Positions 55,378-64,000 of a stretch of DNA of 64,000 nt are shown here, one piece after another. The notes under the pieces were generated by a model. That model saw nothing but the letters and a program-made list of their open reading frames with translations. It had not been told where the DNA came from and did no database searches. This stretch comes from Hibiscus mutabilis (Eukaryota > Streptophyta > Magnoliopsida > Malvales > Malvaceae): the NCBI GenBank assembly GCA_019671005.1, contig CM033725.1, positions 35,300,678 through 35,364,677 on the forward strand, read 5' to 3'. Within the stretch, counting starts at the first letter, position 1. The number at the start of each line of letters is the position of its first letter. The translations under genes were made by a program, and so were the position numbers.

Positions 55378-56620
55378 AATGTCAGCACCTACTAATAGAC
55401 GCGTTGTTAATAAACTAAATCCCAGCTCCTCTACTTAAGGGGATAATTTGAGGGAAGAAGTTAGGCCCGAACGAGTGGGGCAAAATGATCTGTCTCATCC
55501 CCCACCGATCCTGCCCGCTCAGCAGGAATATATGATGTCCATGGCTAACATGATTAAGCAAGTGGTTGTGTCCCTTCGACAAGAACCACCCCCTCAGCCT
55601 ATTGCAGCCACCCCGACTGTCTTGAGGGCGCCTATTGACAAGCTCAAACAATATCTGGTTTACACATTTACTTGCCTGGACCTGGACAACCCTGAAGTCG
55701 CGGAATACTGTATAGAGAACACTCTGAAAGTGCTGAATAAGCAAATGAAGTACCCCGAAGAACATAAGCTTGAGCGCGCCTTAGCCTTGATTGCTGAGGA
55801 GGCCCAGAGGCAGTGGGATACGGTGAGACTTACCGTGCCTAAACACAGAGCTACGTGGGATTTCTTCCTTCAGGAGTTTCGCAAAAAGTATATCAGTGAC
55901 CATTACATCGCTGAGAGGTGTAAGAGATTCCTCCATCTGAGGCAATGAAGAAGGCTCGTAGAGCAGTATATCCAGGATTTCTGCAAGTATGCAAGATATG
56001 GTGCTGAGATTATACACATGGAGAAAGAAAAAAGCCAAATGTTCGTTGATGGCCTCTGTGACAAACTGCGTCCTCTTTTTACCATCTTGGAGTTAGAAGA
56101 CTTCCAAACTTTGGTTGATCGAGCCATTACTGTTGAAGCCTCATAGAAGGCTTCCGAAAGAAGGAAAATTAACCAGGCCTGATCTAATAAGAGGTTCTGT
56201 GATGATTCGATGCCACCCATGTCTTAGAAGAATGGTAGACAGAGACACCAGAATTCTGCTACCTTTCAACAGCCACCACAATCCAGTTATGTACCATAGT
56301 TCTAGTCTGCAAGAACATATGTTGCTCATACAGCTTTAGTAGACAATATAGGTGGTTCTGCAAAAGGTTCTCATATCCCTCTGTATAGTTTCTGCCAGAA
56401 GAGGCACCCATGGCAGTGCCGCAGACAGTCTGGATCTTGCCGTCTTTGTGGCTAGTCTGGCCACTTTATCCAACTGTTCCCGCAGAATCTGCATGCTCCT
56501 ACCTCTGTAGCTTTTCAAAACAACCTTAGCAAAGTAAGAAGAGCAAAGTAGATGTATTCTAGATCAGCGGGGAGACCTTGCAACACCAATGCTCCTCCAG
56601 GTAGTCGTGACCCTCAGACT
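55378..56620 (+). pseudogene. Gag of the second Tekay
   Basis: ATG at 55378 (MSAPTNRRVV), stop at 55435, then open 55448-55948: MSMANMIKQVVVSLRQEPPP, APIDKLKQYLVYTFTCLDL, HKLERALALIAEEAQRQWDT, TWDFFLQEFRKKYISDHYI. This is the retrotransposon gag domain. After stops come RRLVEQYIQDFCKYARYG, MFVDGLCDKLRPLF and TLVDRAITVE. The CCHC knuckle near 56390-56480 is damaged (SGSCRLCG, stop, SGHF). It would have formed the particle. Confidence 0.85.
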
Positions 56621-56624
56621 TCAG

Positions 56625-57030
56625 CCTAGATGTACCACGTTCAGGGTCGTAAGCAGGAGGATGATCCTGATGTGATTGCAGGTATGGTGGAATTACATTC
56701 TGATCTTGTTTATGCTTTGGTAGATCCAGGCTCTACGCATTCTTTTGTTAGTGAACCTTTGATTTCTAAGTATACTTTAGAATCTGAACCGATTGCTTCC
56801 GAGATGGTTGTTTCCAATCCATTAGGAGATTGTCTGGTTATTTGACGGTTTTGCAAAGCTTGTCCTTTGAGGATCCAAGGGATCCCATTTCTGGCCAATT
56901 TGATGGTATTACCCTTTCGGGAATTCGATCTCATTCTAAGCCATGATTGGCTAGCTGAACACCAATAATAGGTGGACTGTTATAAGAAGAAGTTGTATTT
57001 TGAAGACTCAGTAAGGAAAGCATAACCTTA
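56625..57030 (+). pseudogene. Protease of the second Tekay
   Basis: Active site VDPGSTHSFVSEPL keeps the catalytic Asp. Then SEMVVSNPLGDCLVI ends in a stop at 56842. The rest (CKACPLRIQGIPFLANLMVL, PFREFDLILSHDWLAEHQ) is in frame with further stops; LGLDWL has become LSHDWL. Nearly the same as 61050-61440 in the sister copy. Confidence 0.85.
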
Positions 57031-57825
57031 ATGAAATTCGAACTCGAGCCTAAGAAGACTCTCATATATGCTATGAAAGATCTAAAACTTGAAAATATAC
57101 CTGTTGTGAAAGAATTCTCTGATGTGTTTCCCGATGAACATTCGAGACTCCCTCCCAGTCGAGAAGTAGAATTCAGGTCTTTATCACTCCATATAGAATG
57201 GCTCCTGTGGAGTTGAGAGAGCTAAAGGCCCAAATCCAATACCTTTTGGATAAGGGATTCATTCAACCAAGTTCCTCACCCTGGAGAGCACTTGTGTTGT
57301 TCGTTAAGAAGAATTATGGGTCGATGCGCCTATGCATTGACTATCGTTAGTTGAACAAGGTGACAATTAAGAACAAGTATCCATTACCAAGAATTGATGA
57401 CCTTTTTGATCAGTTGAAAGATGCTTCTGTGTTTTCCAAGATAGATCTCTGATCCAGATATTACCAAATACTAGTGAAGGAGTCTGATGTTCCAAAGACT
57501 GGCTTTCGAACTAGATATGACCACTATGAATTCATAATAATGCCATTTGGATTTGATGAACCGTGTGTTCCAACCTTACCAAGATAAGTTTGTGGCGGTG
57601 TTCATAGATGACATTCTAATCTATTCGAAAGACGCTGCTACTCATAAAGAACATCTCTGGATTGTGCTTCAGACTCTCCAAAAGAATCAAATGTACACTA
57701 AATTCAGCAAATGTGAATTCTGGCTATCTGAAGTATCTTTTCTTGGCCATGTGATTTCTTCTGCATGAATCCAAGTAGACCCAAAGAAGATTCAAGCCAT
57801 CCTTGACTGGATTTCTCTGAAGAAT
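57031..57825 (+). pseudogene. Reverse transcriptase of the second Tekay
   Basis: VKEFSDVFPDEHSRLPPSRE leads into the RT. Then, with frameshifts: MAPVELRELKAQI-like sequence, DKGFIQPSSSPWRALVLF, SMRLCIDYR followed by a stop (57350), LNKVTIKNKYPLPRIDDLF, FSKIDL (first Asp), RTRYDHYEFIIMPFGFDEPC. The open frame 57547-57768 holds FVAVFIDDILIYSKD (catalytic loop intact) and CEFWLSEVSFLGHVIS. Near 57545 the usual APAAF block is shortened. Confidence 0.9.
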
Positions 57826-58400
57826 GTGGGAGAAGTTCATAGTTTTCTAGACCTTGCATGCTACTACCGTAGATTCGTTAAGGGATTCTCACTGATTGCT
57901 GCCCCCTTGATGAAGCTCCTCTTTAAGGATACTCTTTTTGTGTGGACTGTGGATCAACAAAGGAGTTTCAATCACCTTAAGCAAGTCCTTACTCATGCTC
58001 CTATTTTGGTGCAACCCGAGTCGGGTAAAGACTTCAATGTGCACAATGATGCATCCCACCTGGGATTAGGCTATGTACTGATGCAAGAGGGAAAGGTCAT
58101 TACCTACGCTTCACGTCAGCTCAAACCACAAGAGCTGAACTATCCGACTCATGATCTGGAATTAGTTGTTGTTGTTTTCGCTTTGGAGACATTATATGTA
58201 TGGTGAAAAGTGTTATTAGTACACTAATCATAAAAGTTTGAAGTATCTTTTGACTCAGAAAGAGCTGAATCTTCGTCAGCGTAGGTGGATGGAACTTCTA
58301 AAAGATTACGACTTGGTTATTGATTACCATCCTGGTAAAGCCAATGTCGTAGCTAAAGCTCTTACTCGGAAGCCTACCCTTCTACGAGATGTTTGAACGC
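57826..58400 (+). pseudogene. RNase H of the second Tekay
   Basis: GEVHSFLDLACYYRRFVKGF is RT connection; then VQPESGKDFNVHNDASHLGL (first Asp) and THDLELVVVVFALETL (Glu). After a frameshift near 58190, NHKSLKYL (family TDHKSL, Asp to Asn) and QRRWMELLKDYDLVIDYHPG, then VVAKALTRKP, where the last catalytic Asp of ADALSR is Lys-flanked (AKAL). Loss of two acidic positions points to inactivity. Confidence 0.85.
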
Positions 58401-58572
58401 TCACTTTCAACTCATGAAGCATGGCAAGTTGTTGGCTGAACTGAGAGTACAGTCAACCATTGTATCTCGAATTAAAGTACTCCAAGAATTCGATTAGGAG
58501 TTTGTGACCTCTCATTGCTAAGGTTAGGGACAACTCAGATCCTGACTTTGCTATGAACTCCAAACGCTTGTT

Positions 58573-59540
58573 GTGTTTCAGAAACCATATCTTGTGCCCG
58601 ATGATGATGATCTTCGAAATCAGATTTTGAGTGAAGTTCATTCTAGCCCCTTCTCTATTCACCCGGGAGCTATTAAAATGTACAAAGATCTAAAGGAGCT
58701 ATATTGGTGGTCCAGAATGAAGAATGAGATCACGGACTTTGTGACTAGGTGTTTGACTTGCCAACGAGTCAAAGTCGAGCACAAGGTGCCTACTAGTCTT
58801 CTACAGCCTATCGAGCTTCCACAGTGGAAATGGGAGCGTATTACAATGGACTTTGTAAGTGGCCTACCTATGAAACCGAAGAAGAATGATGTTGTTTGGG
58901 TCATTGTGGACCGATTTACTAAGTCTTTTCATTTCCTTCCAGTGAGAATGGATTTTAGTTTGCCTAAGCTTGCAGAGTTGTATATCCGTGAAGTCATTCG
59001 GTTACACGGAGTCCCTGTGTCTATTATCTCCAATCGTGACCCTCAATTCGCAGCTCAGTTTTAGAGGACCTTATACAAGGCCTTGGGAATGTGAGTGCAC
59101 CTTAGCACTACTTTCCATCCTCAAACTGATGGCCAATCTGAGAGAGTTATTTAGGTAACTCTAAACCCTCCTTTGGATTGTGTGTCTAAATGTTTTGTGT
59201 TAATCTCGATTCTTTCTTGTAGATTCTGAAAGATATGCTCCGAGCTTGTGTCATCGACTTCAGGAATATGTGGGAGAAATCCCTACCTTTAGTCGAGTTT
59301 GCATACAACAACAGTTATCAGGCCTCAATTCAAATGGCCCCGTACGAAGCTTTGTATGGAAAGAGATGCAGAACTCCTCTTTGTTGGACCGAACTCGGTG
59401 AAGGCAAGATTGTAGGTCTTGACCTACTTCGGAAGATTGAAGAAAATACAACCATTATCTGTGATCGGCTTAAGGCTGCCTTCACTCGACAAAAAACATA
59501 TGCTGATTTAAAAAAGAAGAGATATCCAGTACGAGGTTGG
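58573..59540 (+). pseudogene. Integrase of the second Tekay, interrupted by an intron-like segment
   Basis: HHCC: SPFSIHPGAIKMYKDLKELY, CLTCQRVKVEHK. Core: ITMDFVSGLPMKP (first Asp), VDRFTKSFHFLPV, IISNRDPQFAAQF (second catalytic Asp is Asn), stop at 59062, TTFHPQTDGQSERVI (Glu). A 68 bp GT-AG insert (59155-59222) follows; in the same frame comes ILKDMLRACVIDF, then EFAYNNSYQASIQMAPYEAL. The frame shifts near 59523. The minus-strand Tekay lacks the insert. Confidence 0.9.
59155..59222 (+). other. Probable 68 nt intron in the integrase
   Basis: Bounded by TTTAG|GTAACTC and TTCTTGTAG|ATTCTG. Removing it joins the conserved blocks SERVI(stop for Gln) and ILKDMLRAC in phase 0. T-rich 3' end; a TTAAT branch-like motif lies about 20 nt before the acceptor. 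68 nt is near the lower size limit of plant introns. No RNA evidence here. Confidence 0.6.
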
Positions 59541-59958
59541 TGAGAAGGTCTTCCTCAAAGTATCTCCGTGGAAGAAGATCCTTCGTTTTGGCAAAAAGGG
59601 GAAGCTAAGCCCCCGTTTCATTGGCCCGTTCGAAGTGATTTAAAGAGTTAGACCTGTAGCATACCGATTAGCTCTTCCCGAGGAGTTAAGTCAGATTCAC
59701 AACGTCTTCCACGTATCTATGTTACGCAAGTACTGGTCAGATCCCTCCTACGTGATCGAGTTTGAGTTTGTGGAGATTCAGTCCAATCTGACATACGAGG
59801 AGGAACCTGTACAAATCCTTGCTCGAGAAGTAAAACGACTTTGTAACAAGTCTGTGCCCTTAGTAAAAGTTCTGTGGAGAAGTCATTTTGTTGAAGAAAC
59901 AACGTGGGAACCTAAAGAGACCATGCGAAAGTAGTACCCACATCTTTTTGCTTGAAAT
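59524..59958 (+). pseudogene. Integrase C-terminus and chromodomain-like tail
   Basis: FLKVSPWKKILRFGKKGKLS, RFIGPFEVI, stop at 59641, RLALPEELSQIHNVFHVSML, RKYWSDPSYVIEFEFVEI, YEEEPVQILAREVKRLCNKS and VKVLWRSHFVEETTWEPKE. This is the same chromovirus module as at 44297-44830. The stop at 59932 truncates the tail. It would contact chromatin during integration. Confidence 0.85.
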
Positions 59959-59980
59959 GAAAATTCAAGGACAGATTTTC

Positions 59981-59995
59981 TTAAGAGAGGAGAGT
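59981..59995 (+). other. Polypurine tract of the second Tekay
   Basis: TTAAGAGAGGAGAGT directly before the 3' LTR start TGTCACATCCC at 59996. Confidence 0.75.
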
Positions 59996-60852
59996 TGTCA
60001 CATCCCAAAAACCGACCAAGTTAGAATTAGGTTCCGGTGACCGGAAGTTTCGAATTTGATATGTAAAATGTTGTAATGAATAACTATTGTACCCCTCTTT
60101 TGTAATGAAATCACAATTTGGTCTTATTGGAGTAAGTGGACTTCCTTGTATGAAATTCGAAGCCCAAAATGAAAATTTTGAGCAAGGTGTATCGATACGG
60201 TCAAGCCAGTATTGATATGACCCAACTGCCAATAACTAACTTACTTGTTTTAGTGAGGGCGTATCGATACGGCCAAGGGCATACCAATACGGGTCCCTTG
60301 TTTTGAATTTGTTAGAAGCCAATTTGAAGAGAAAGTAAGCAAGGTGCTTACTCACCTCCTTGCTTATCCCTTACCATGTGAAGGATTATCAGAATGGATG
60401 GCTAATGTCATCAAAAGCAAATCTTGATAAGAAAGATATTGGGTTTAGGAAACCCTTGCCTAGAGGAAATGTTCCTATTGGCTAAAGGTGTGGTGAGTCA
60501 TGATTATAATGACCAAATAAGTTTTAAAGAAAGGGTAACAAATAGGGCTCTCATCTTGGAACTCCCATAAGCAAAACCCAAAAATCTTGTCTTCCATTAA
60601 GCAAGCTCCTCCATTGCCATCTTCAAACTCCAAGCTAAGCTAACACCCCGATGCAACCTTTGATATCCGTTCGAGTTTGATATACCGTTTGAAAGCCCAC
60701 GATTAGGTGAGTAAAACCCCTTAATTGAATTGATGATTCGATCTTCCGTTAAAGTTTAATTTCAAAATTAGGTCTCTCGGTTCAAGTGGGAACCCATGAG
60801 TTAGGAGTTTGATTTTGTTAATTCGATATTGTCCCTAAGCTCCGGTAAGTTC
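59996..60852 (+). repeat. 3' LTR of the second Tekay (first 857 bp)
   Basis: Starts TGTCACATCCCAAAAACCGA. Carries GTATCGATAC at 60189-60198 and 60261-60270. It is cut at about 60852, where gag sequence of a sister copy begins. It may equally be the 5' LTR of that copy with a deletion. It does not overlap the surviving part of the 5' LTR, so identity cannot be judged. Confidence 0.7.
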
Positions 60853-61019
60853 ATGAGGCAGTGTCCACAGAATCCAAATGCCCCTACTACCGTGGCTTCT
60901 TAGAATAATCCTAGTAAGGAAAGAGGAGCAAAGCATATGCAGTCTGGATCAGCGGGGAGACCTCGCAACACCAATGCCCCTCCAGCTAGTCGTGACCCTC
61001 AGACTTTAGCCCAAATGTA

Positions 61020-61510
61020 CCATGTTCAGTGTTGTGAACAGGAAGATGGTCATGATGTGATTGAAGGTATGGTGTAATTATGTTCTGACCTTGTCTATGC
61101 GTTAGTAGATCTAGGCTCTACGCATTCTTTCATAAGTGAACCTTTGATAGAAAAGTATGCCTTAGACTCCGAACCTACTGCTTTCGAGATTATTGTTTCT
61201 AACCCACTAGGTGATAGTGTGGTTATTCGGTTGACCTGTAAAGCTTGTCCTATAAGGATCCAAGGGATCCTATTTCCAGCCAACTTGATGGCATTACCCT
61301 TTCGGGAATTCGATCTCATTATAGGCCTTGATTGGCTAGCTGAACATCAAGCCTGGATGGACTATTCTAAGAAGAAGTTATATCTCAATAGACTCGGTAA
61401 GGAGAGTATAACCTTGATGAAATCTGAACCCGAGCCTAAGAAGACTATTATGTGTGCCATGGGGTTTAAAGAAGATTTAAAACTCGAAAAGGTACTAGTT
61501 GTGAAATAGT
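61020..61510 (+). pseudogene. Protease of the sister Tekay copy
   Basis: Active site VDLGSTHSFISEPL keeps the catalytic Asp. Open frame 61144-61509: SDSVVIR-type GDSVVIRLTCKACPIRIQG, PFREFDLIIGLDWLAEHQAW (intact GLDWL), then KKKLYLNRLGKESITLMK. A stop at 61076 precedes and one at 61507 (TAG) follows. This copy is better preserved than its neighbour at 56625. Confidence 0.85.
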
Positions 61511-62309
61511 TCTCTGATGTGTTTCCCGATGAACTTCCAAGACTCCCTCCCACTCGAGAAGTGGAATTCAGGATATAAGTGCAACATGGGACTACTCCGG
61601 TCTCTATTACTCCGTATAAAATGGCCCCGGTGGAGTTAAGAGAACTAAAGGCCCAAATCTAACCTTTTGGATAAGGGGTTCATCCAACCGAGTTCCTCAC
61701 CCTGGGGAGCACCAATGTTGTTCGTAAAGAAGAAAGATGGATCGATGCGCTTATGCATTAACTATCGTCAGTTGAACAAGGTGATAATCAAGAACAAGTA
61801 CTCGTTGCCTAGGATTGATGACCTTTTTGACCAATTGAAAGATGCTTCCGTCTTCTCAAAGATAGACCTTCAATCCGGGTACTATCAAATGCTAGTGAAG
61901 GAGTCTGATGTTCCAAAGACTGTCTTCCAAACTAAATATGGCAACCTTCATGGATTTGATGAACTGTGTGTTCCGGCCTTACCTAGATAAGTTGGTGGTG
62001 GGGTTCATAGATGACATTCTAATCTATTCGAAAGACGCTGCTACTCATGAAGAACATCTCCGAATTATGCTTCAAACTCTCCGAGAGAAGCAACAGTATG
62101 CCAAATTCAGTAAATGTGAATTCTGGCTGTTCGAAGTGTCATTCCTAGGCCATGTGATCTCTTATACGGGGATTCAAGTCGACCCAAAGAAGATTCAAGC
62201 AATCCTTGATTGGATTCCTCCGAAGAATGTTGGAGAAGTTCGTAGTTTTTTGGGCCTTGCAGGCTGCTACCGTAGATTCATTAAAGGGTTCTCACTGATT
62301 TTTGCACCC
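61511..62309 (+). pseudogene. Reverse transcriptase of the sister Tekay copy
   Basis: FSDVFPDELPRLPPTREVEF, stop at 61576, then MAPVELRELKAQI. A shifted open frame at 61667-61990 reads DKGFIQPSSSPWGAPMLFVK, SMRLCINYRQLNKVIIKNK, FSKIDLQSGYYQM (first Asp). As in the neighbour, the block after the TKYG motif is shortened at about 61945 (MPFGLTNAPA is missing). The last frame, 61908-62339, has FMDLMNCVFRPYL, FIDDILIYSKD and RSFLGLAGCYRRFIKGF. The Tat LTR cuts it at 62310. Confidence 0.9.
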
Positions 62310-63415
62310 TGTAATCACTCATTTTTGATCGGGTTTTAGTGTTATTAGTATTATTTTAATAATAATATTATTAATATAAAATTAATGAAAAAATTTTAAA
62401 AAAATTATATTAAAAAAAGGAAAAATTGTGTGGAGCAGGGTGCTCCACGTTACCCATTTCACCCACCCCTTGCCTATAAATACAAGGCAGGGGCAGCCAC
62501 AATTTCACGCCCAAATTACACAACAATTGCACGCCAAATTGCCATAAATTGGCAAGGCAATTGGCTCCCCAATTGGTATTTAATATGTTTGTGTTTTATA
62601 TTAATATTTTATTTAAAATTACCCACCCCTAGTTAGTTATTTTAAAATTGTAGTCTTATTTTTTTGTTTGTATGTTTATGTTTTAGATTAGTATTTAATA
62701 TGTTTGTGTTTTATATTAATATTTTATTTATGTTAGATTCGTTTTTATTTATGTGTTAGAATAATATTTATTTGTGTTTTAGATTAATATTTATGAATGT
62801 TAGTATTTTATTTATGTTAGATATGTTTTTATTTATGAGTTAGATTAATATTTATATATGTATGTTTCAGATTAGTATTTTATTTATGTTAGATTAGTAT
62901 TCTATTAGGTTAATATTTATTCGTATTGTATTAAATTATTTTACATGTTTTATATTTTGCTCACTAAGATTGCATATCAAGATATAAATTGTCAATGCGG
63001 TGCCCTTTTATCAGAGCGTAAACGGGGCCAGTATCAGGCGTAGTGATAGTGGTTGGGCATTTACTCTCGGATAACGGGGCCTTTAAAATTTATTCGCAAT
63101 TATAACCGAATTTTAAACTAATCGTCACTTTAATCCGGAAAGTTTAATATTAATAAAGCAGCAATTATTAAAGTACCAATTTTGGGCGGTGTGGGGGTGC
63201 TAATCCTTCCCCATCCGTAACCGACTCCCGAACCCAATAGTTTTTGAATCTCTGGTTTTATGGTGTCCGGCCTACCTAAGTGGTCGGTGGTGACTCCAAT
63301 TTTTAATAAAATGCGGTTTTTTCTTAAACCCCCACGGAATAAACGTTTTATATCCGAAAAATCACAAACACTTCGAAAACACTCGTTTTTTAGCGAAAAA
63401 AGGGACATCGCTACA
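62310..63415 (+). repeat. 5' LTR of the right-hand Tat element
   Basis: 1106 bp from TGTAATCACTC to CATCGCTACA. TATA box at 62475-62482. An AT-rich stretch at 62560-62940 has many TTTAGATTAATATTTAT-like repeats. The conserved Tat block lies at about 63184-63236. Confidence 0.85.
62475..62482 (+). promoter_or_regulatory. TATA box flanked by an inverted repeat
   Basis: TATAAATA lies between CCCCTTGCCT (62466-62475) and AGGCAGGGG (62485-62493), which pair with one extra T. Likely core promoter of the element. Confidence 0.6.
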
Positions 63416-63417
63416 GA

Positions 63418-63435
63418 TGGCGACTCCGCTGGGGA
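63418..63435 (+). other. Tat/Ogre primer-binding site (Arg tRNA type)
   Basis: TGGCGACTCCGCTGGGGA, two bases after the LTR end. This is the site typical of Ogre/Tat elements and fixes their identity here. Confidence 0.9.
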
Positions 63436-64000
63436 GAATTTTTTGTTATTCGAAAACAAGAAGAGAGTCAAGCTTTTTAAATAATCACCGCTTTATTAAT
63501 ATTAGAAATTTCGGGTTAAAGTGACTATTAAATTAACATTCGGTTATAATTGCGCATTTATTTTAACGCATTTAAAATATGGCATATAAACCTGTTTTTT
63601 AAGTGGGGGAAAACGCTAATGCTTTCGTGGAGATATCGTTCTCCCGTATGGGCCTAGCAAGTACCTTCGAGGCTCGAGTACTTTATGCTTTCGTAAGGAT
63701 ATCGTTCCTTCGTACGGGCATAAGCGAATGGGTCCCCCTGAATTGAACCCGGTTGAAAGGAGCCTATAATGGGTGATGATCGGGGGCCTTGCTACCCTTA
63801 GTAGGGGACAGCTAGGACAATTCGGGTACCTCCTAGCACCAACACTGCATGTAGAGAACATAGAAACCCACCCTGTTAGAGCCAGCGGATAACCTTAGGT
63901 GTTTTAGACTAGATAAATATGGTCGTTTTGTTTATTTACCTTATTTAATTTGTCCTTTTATTTATGTATTTATCCAGTACTAACTCATTTTTTTGTGTTT
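63436..64000 (+). other. Leader of the right-hand Tat element
   Basis: Noncoding so far; the minus frame at 63616-63861 is chance. Two copies of a ~35 bp module (GCTTTCGT..TATCGT..CGTAnGGGC) at about 63619-63653 and 63687-63720 form hairpins with the same loop. An AAGTAC/GTACTT stem lies between them (63659-63684). Confidence 0.6.

Larger units (their letters stand above)
53347..60852 (+). mobile_element. Second Tekay-type chromovirus, plus strand
   Basis: 5'-truncated LTR (53347-55222), primer-binding site, gag, pol with the same domain order as the minus-strand Tekay, a polypurine tract, and the first ~857 bp of the 3' LTR (59996-60852). The left end abuts the end of the Tat LTR, so the missing LTR part was lost or lies beyond the Tat element. 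The right end runs straight into the gag-pol of a sister copy. All frames are damaged. Confidence 0.85.
60853..62309 (+). mobile_element. Sister Tekay copy, gag end to RT/RNase H
   Basis: Starts inside the gag zinc-knuckle region (CPQNPNAPTT) and continues through protease and RT in the same arrangement as 56466-57900. It ends at 62309 at a younger Tat insertion. Head-to-tail with the second Tekay and sharing the LTR between them, it suggests a tandem formed by unequal recombination or a complex insertion. Confidence 0.85.
62310..64000 (+). mobile_element. Tat/Ogre-type element, 5' end (continues beyond window)
   Basis: 5' LTR 62310-63415, primer-binding site 63418-63435, and about 565 bp of leader. 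It interrupts the sister Tekay copy after CACCC (62305-62309), the expected left target duplication; the right one is outside. No coding region is reached. It differs from the other Tat element in sequence but shares the GTGGGGGTGCTAA..CCTTCCCC..GTAACCGAC segment. Confidence 0.85.

Noticed and set aside
55415..55765. 116-codon minus frame
   Set aside because: Antisense of the Tekay gag.

Overview
This window looks like heterochromatin or intergenic DNA from a flowering plant, most likely a eudicot. I found no host protein-coding gene, tRNA or rRNA that I could support. Nearly everything is retrotransposon: Ty3/gypsy elements of the Athila, Tat/Ogre and Tekay lineages, Ty1/copia elements, and L1-type LINE fragments. 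All are nested or truncated and carry stops and frameshifts. The Tat element carries a DUF7745-like ORF1 of a kind I know from cotton and other rosids. That hints at a rosid host (inference, weak).

Layout, left to right. 51-1787: long copia LTR on the minus strand, its element running off the left edge. 2496-3125: LINE 3' end, minus. 3531-5068: four copies of a ~390 bp tandem repeat. 5325-12611: a LINE whose 5' part is inverted relative to its 3' part (possible twin priming), split by a complete copia element at 6492-11134 with CTATT target duplications. 13776-~28510: an Athila element split by two solo LTRs, one on minus (15604-18888) and one on plus (22530-27459). The second solo LTR contains a ~1.27 kb, nearly identical inverted duplication. 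~29150-53346: a 5'-truncated Tat/Ogre element (DUF7745-like ORF1, gag, protease, G-patch-like segment, probable intron, RT, RNase H, second RNase H, integrase, 34 bp repeat array, 3' LTR). Its 3' LTR is split by a minus-strand Tekay chromovirus (40919-51671) that keeps both LTRs but has lost gag and the front of its protease. 53347-60852: a second, plus-strand Tekay element with a probable 68 nt intron in its integrase. 60853-62309: gag-pol part of a sister copy. 62310-64000: 5' LTR, primer-binding site and structured leader of another Tat element that runs off the right edge.

The genes do not form a cellular pathway. They are remnants of the retrotransposition machinery (gag coat, protease, reverse transcriptase/RNase H, integrase), largely inactivated. 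Several catalytic residues are lost by G-to-A changes, and many stops are TAG, as expected from deamination of methylated plant DNA. The best leads are structural: the foldback inside a solo LTR, arrays of small hairpins with constant loops and varying stems in the Tekay-type LTRs and a Tat leader, the integrase intron, the mosaic RT of the minus Tekay element, and the 34 bp higher-order repeat of the Tat 3' region.
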